This document shows positions 63,237 to 64,000 of a stretch of 64,000 bases of DNA, one piece after another. Under the pieces are notes generated by a model. It made no database searches. It was not told the DNA's origin and saw nothing but the letters and a program-made list of their open reading frames with translations. The DNA comes from Exiguobacterium sp. 9-2 (lineage in GTDB: Bacteria; Bacillota; Bacilli; Exiguobacteriales; Exiguobacteriaceae), in NCBI RefSeq assembly GCF_036287235.1, contig NZ_CP142850.1:770001-834000 (forward strand), read 5' to 3'. Made by a program: the position numbers and the translations under genes. Position 1 is the first letter of the stretch, and each line of letters begins with the position of its first letter.

Positions 63237-63443
63237 GATATGAATGGCAACGAAGTATTCGTGAAAGCTTCATAAGATTTACAAAAACAATAGAAAACGC
63301 TGGAAATGTAAGGTCTGTGAAGAATGGTTTAAGAGATGGTTAGAAGCATTGGAAAGCAAAGGAAATGTCGTTATGGTCTAGTTACAGCCAAGCCACAGAC
63401 CGTTCGTTGGCTAGTATGACTAACTCGATGGAGGAATGACAAA
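63237..63443. other. Leader region of the UDP-ManNAc dehydrogenase gene
   Basis: About 200 bases without a supported gene. It contains an element at 63264-63288 very similar to that at 56975-57001 before the first glycosyltransferase gene. GGAATGTAAGG-like sequence is also found in both regions. No clear promoter boxes are seen. Confidence 0.4.
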
Positions 63444-64000
63444 ATGAAACTTTGCACAATCGGACTAGGATATATTGGATTACCTTCTTCGGCGATGTTC
63501 GCGGATCACGGCACGGATGTCGTCGGTGTCGACATCGATCCACACATCGTCAATCTTCTGAACACGGGAACGATTCATATTGAGGAACCAGGACTCGAGG
63601 ATGTCATCAAACGAGTCGTCGCTAACGGAAAATTCCGAGCGACACTTACGCCAGAACGGGCCGATGTTTTCTTAATCGCCGTCCCGACGCCGAACTTGAA
63701 CGATACGTATAAATCATGTGATTTAAAATACGTCGTGTCAGCCGTCAACAACATGTTGCCGTTCCTCGAAAAAGGAAACGTCGTCATCGTTGAATCGACG
63801 ATCGCGCCACGCACTATGGACGATCATGTTCGTCCACTGATTGAAGAAGCCGGCTTTACGATCGGTGAAGACGTCTATGTCGTTCATTGCCCAGAGCGTG
63901 TGTTACCAGGGCAGATCTTACACGAGCTCGTTCATAACAACCGGATCGTTGGAGGATTGACACCGGCATGTGCAGAGGTAGGAGCAGCCGTCTATGAAAC
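63444..64000 (+). CDS. wecC: UDP-N-acetyl-D-mannosamine dehydrogenase, 3' end beyond window
   Basis: The first 185 residues of a nucleotide-sugar 6-dehydrogenase. The Rossmann start is LCTIGLGYIGLPSSAMFA, NAD contacts are in VVGVDIDPHIV, and the substrate segment is AVPTPNLND near residue 75. The stretch near residue 148 with CPERVLPGQILHEL and then NNRIVGG is typical of UDP-ManNAc dehydrogenase (WecC) rather than of UDP-glucose dehydrogenase, which reads differently there. It would make UDP-ManNAcA for a surface polymer. The ATG follows GGAGGAATGAC. The cut at base 64000 is a window edge, not a truncation. Confidence 0.88.
   Translation, partial: MKLCTIGLGYIGLPSSAMFADHGTDVVGVDIDPHIVNLLNTGTIHIEEPGLEDVIKRVVANGKFRATLTPERADVFLIAVPTPNLNDTYKSCDLKYVVSAVNNMLPFLEKGNVVIVESTIAPRTMDDHVRPLIEEAGFTIGEDVYVVHCPERVLPGQILHELVHNNRIVGGLTPACAEVGAAVYE

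Overview
The window reads as ordinary chromosome of a low-to-mid GC Gram-positive bacterium of the order Bacillales. Ribosome binding sites are strong (AGGAGG type), GTG and TTG starts are common, and gene order follows Bacillus subtilis over long stretches: yqeG-yqeH-aroE-yhbY-nadD-yqeK-rsfS-yqeM-comEA-comEC-yqzM-holA-rpsT-lepA-hemW-hrcA-grpE-dnaK-dnaJ-prmA-rsmE-mtaB. The sporulation genes gpr and spoIIP, which B. subtilis carries between rpsT and lepA, are absent. Together with the style of the proteins this points to a non-sporing member such as Exiguobacterium. The genus is an inference; no rRNA lies in the window.

Layout. (1) 1-4761: phosphatidylserine synthase (cut by the window edge), a YbaK deacylase and a MATE exporter on the minus strand, then an enoyl-CoA hydratase and a CPA2 antiporter that converge on a shared terminator. 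(2) 4902-15856: a maltodextrin regulon. It holds a divergent cytoplasmic GH13 glycosidase, the binding protein and two permeases of an ABC importer, a membrane-anchored extracellular amylase, a LacI-type regulator and a GH65 maltose phosphorylase. At least five copies of a TGCAA-x-CG-x-TTGCA-like operator plus CcpA-type sites lie in its promoters. No ABC ATPase is present, so a shared one of MsmX type is presumably used. (3) 16044-22020: a YitT membrane protein, a Cof-type HAD phosphatase, a DUF2929 protein, isoaspartyl dipeptidase, a membrane thioredoxin, phosphatidylserine decarboxylase and an ArsB/NhaD transporter. (4) 22157-30281: the yqeG-to-comEC block, densely packed with ATGA and TGATG overlaps, except for a 143-nt structured spacer before yqeH. 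(5) 30318-43805: yqzM, holA, an acetyltransferase, rpsT, lepA, hemW, and the CIRCE-controlled heat-shock operon running into RNA and protein modification genes. (6) 43913-56791: a pseudouridine synthase, two tandem RarD-like transporters, deoC, a BMP lipoprotein translationally coupled to a chemoreceptor, an M23 peptidase, an SDR dehydrogenase, YkvA, DedA and HAD proteins, an orphan PTS IIC, an MDR oxidoreductase and a small Asp/Pro-rich protein. (7) 57079-64000: the start of a surface-polysaccharide cluster with a two-domain glycosyltransferase, a methyltransferase, two GT4 enzymes and a UDP-ManNAc dehydrogenase that runs off the end.

Most of the window is well-understood core genome. The points I consider least explained are the folded RNA-like spacer before yqeH, the BMP-lipoprotein/chemoreceptor pair beside deoC, the surface-polysaccharide cluster with its palindromes and a motif repeated upstream of two of its genes, and three small proteins (31, 53 and 54 residues). 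I see no tRNA, rRNA, CRISPR array, insertion sequence or prophage.
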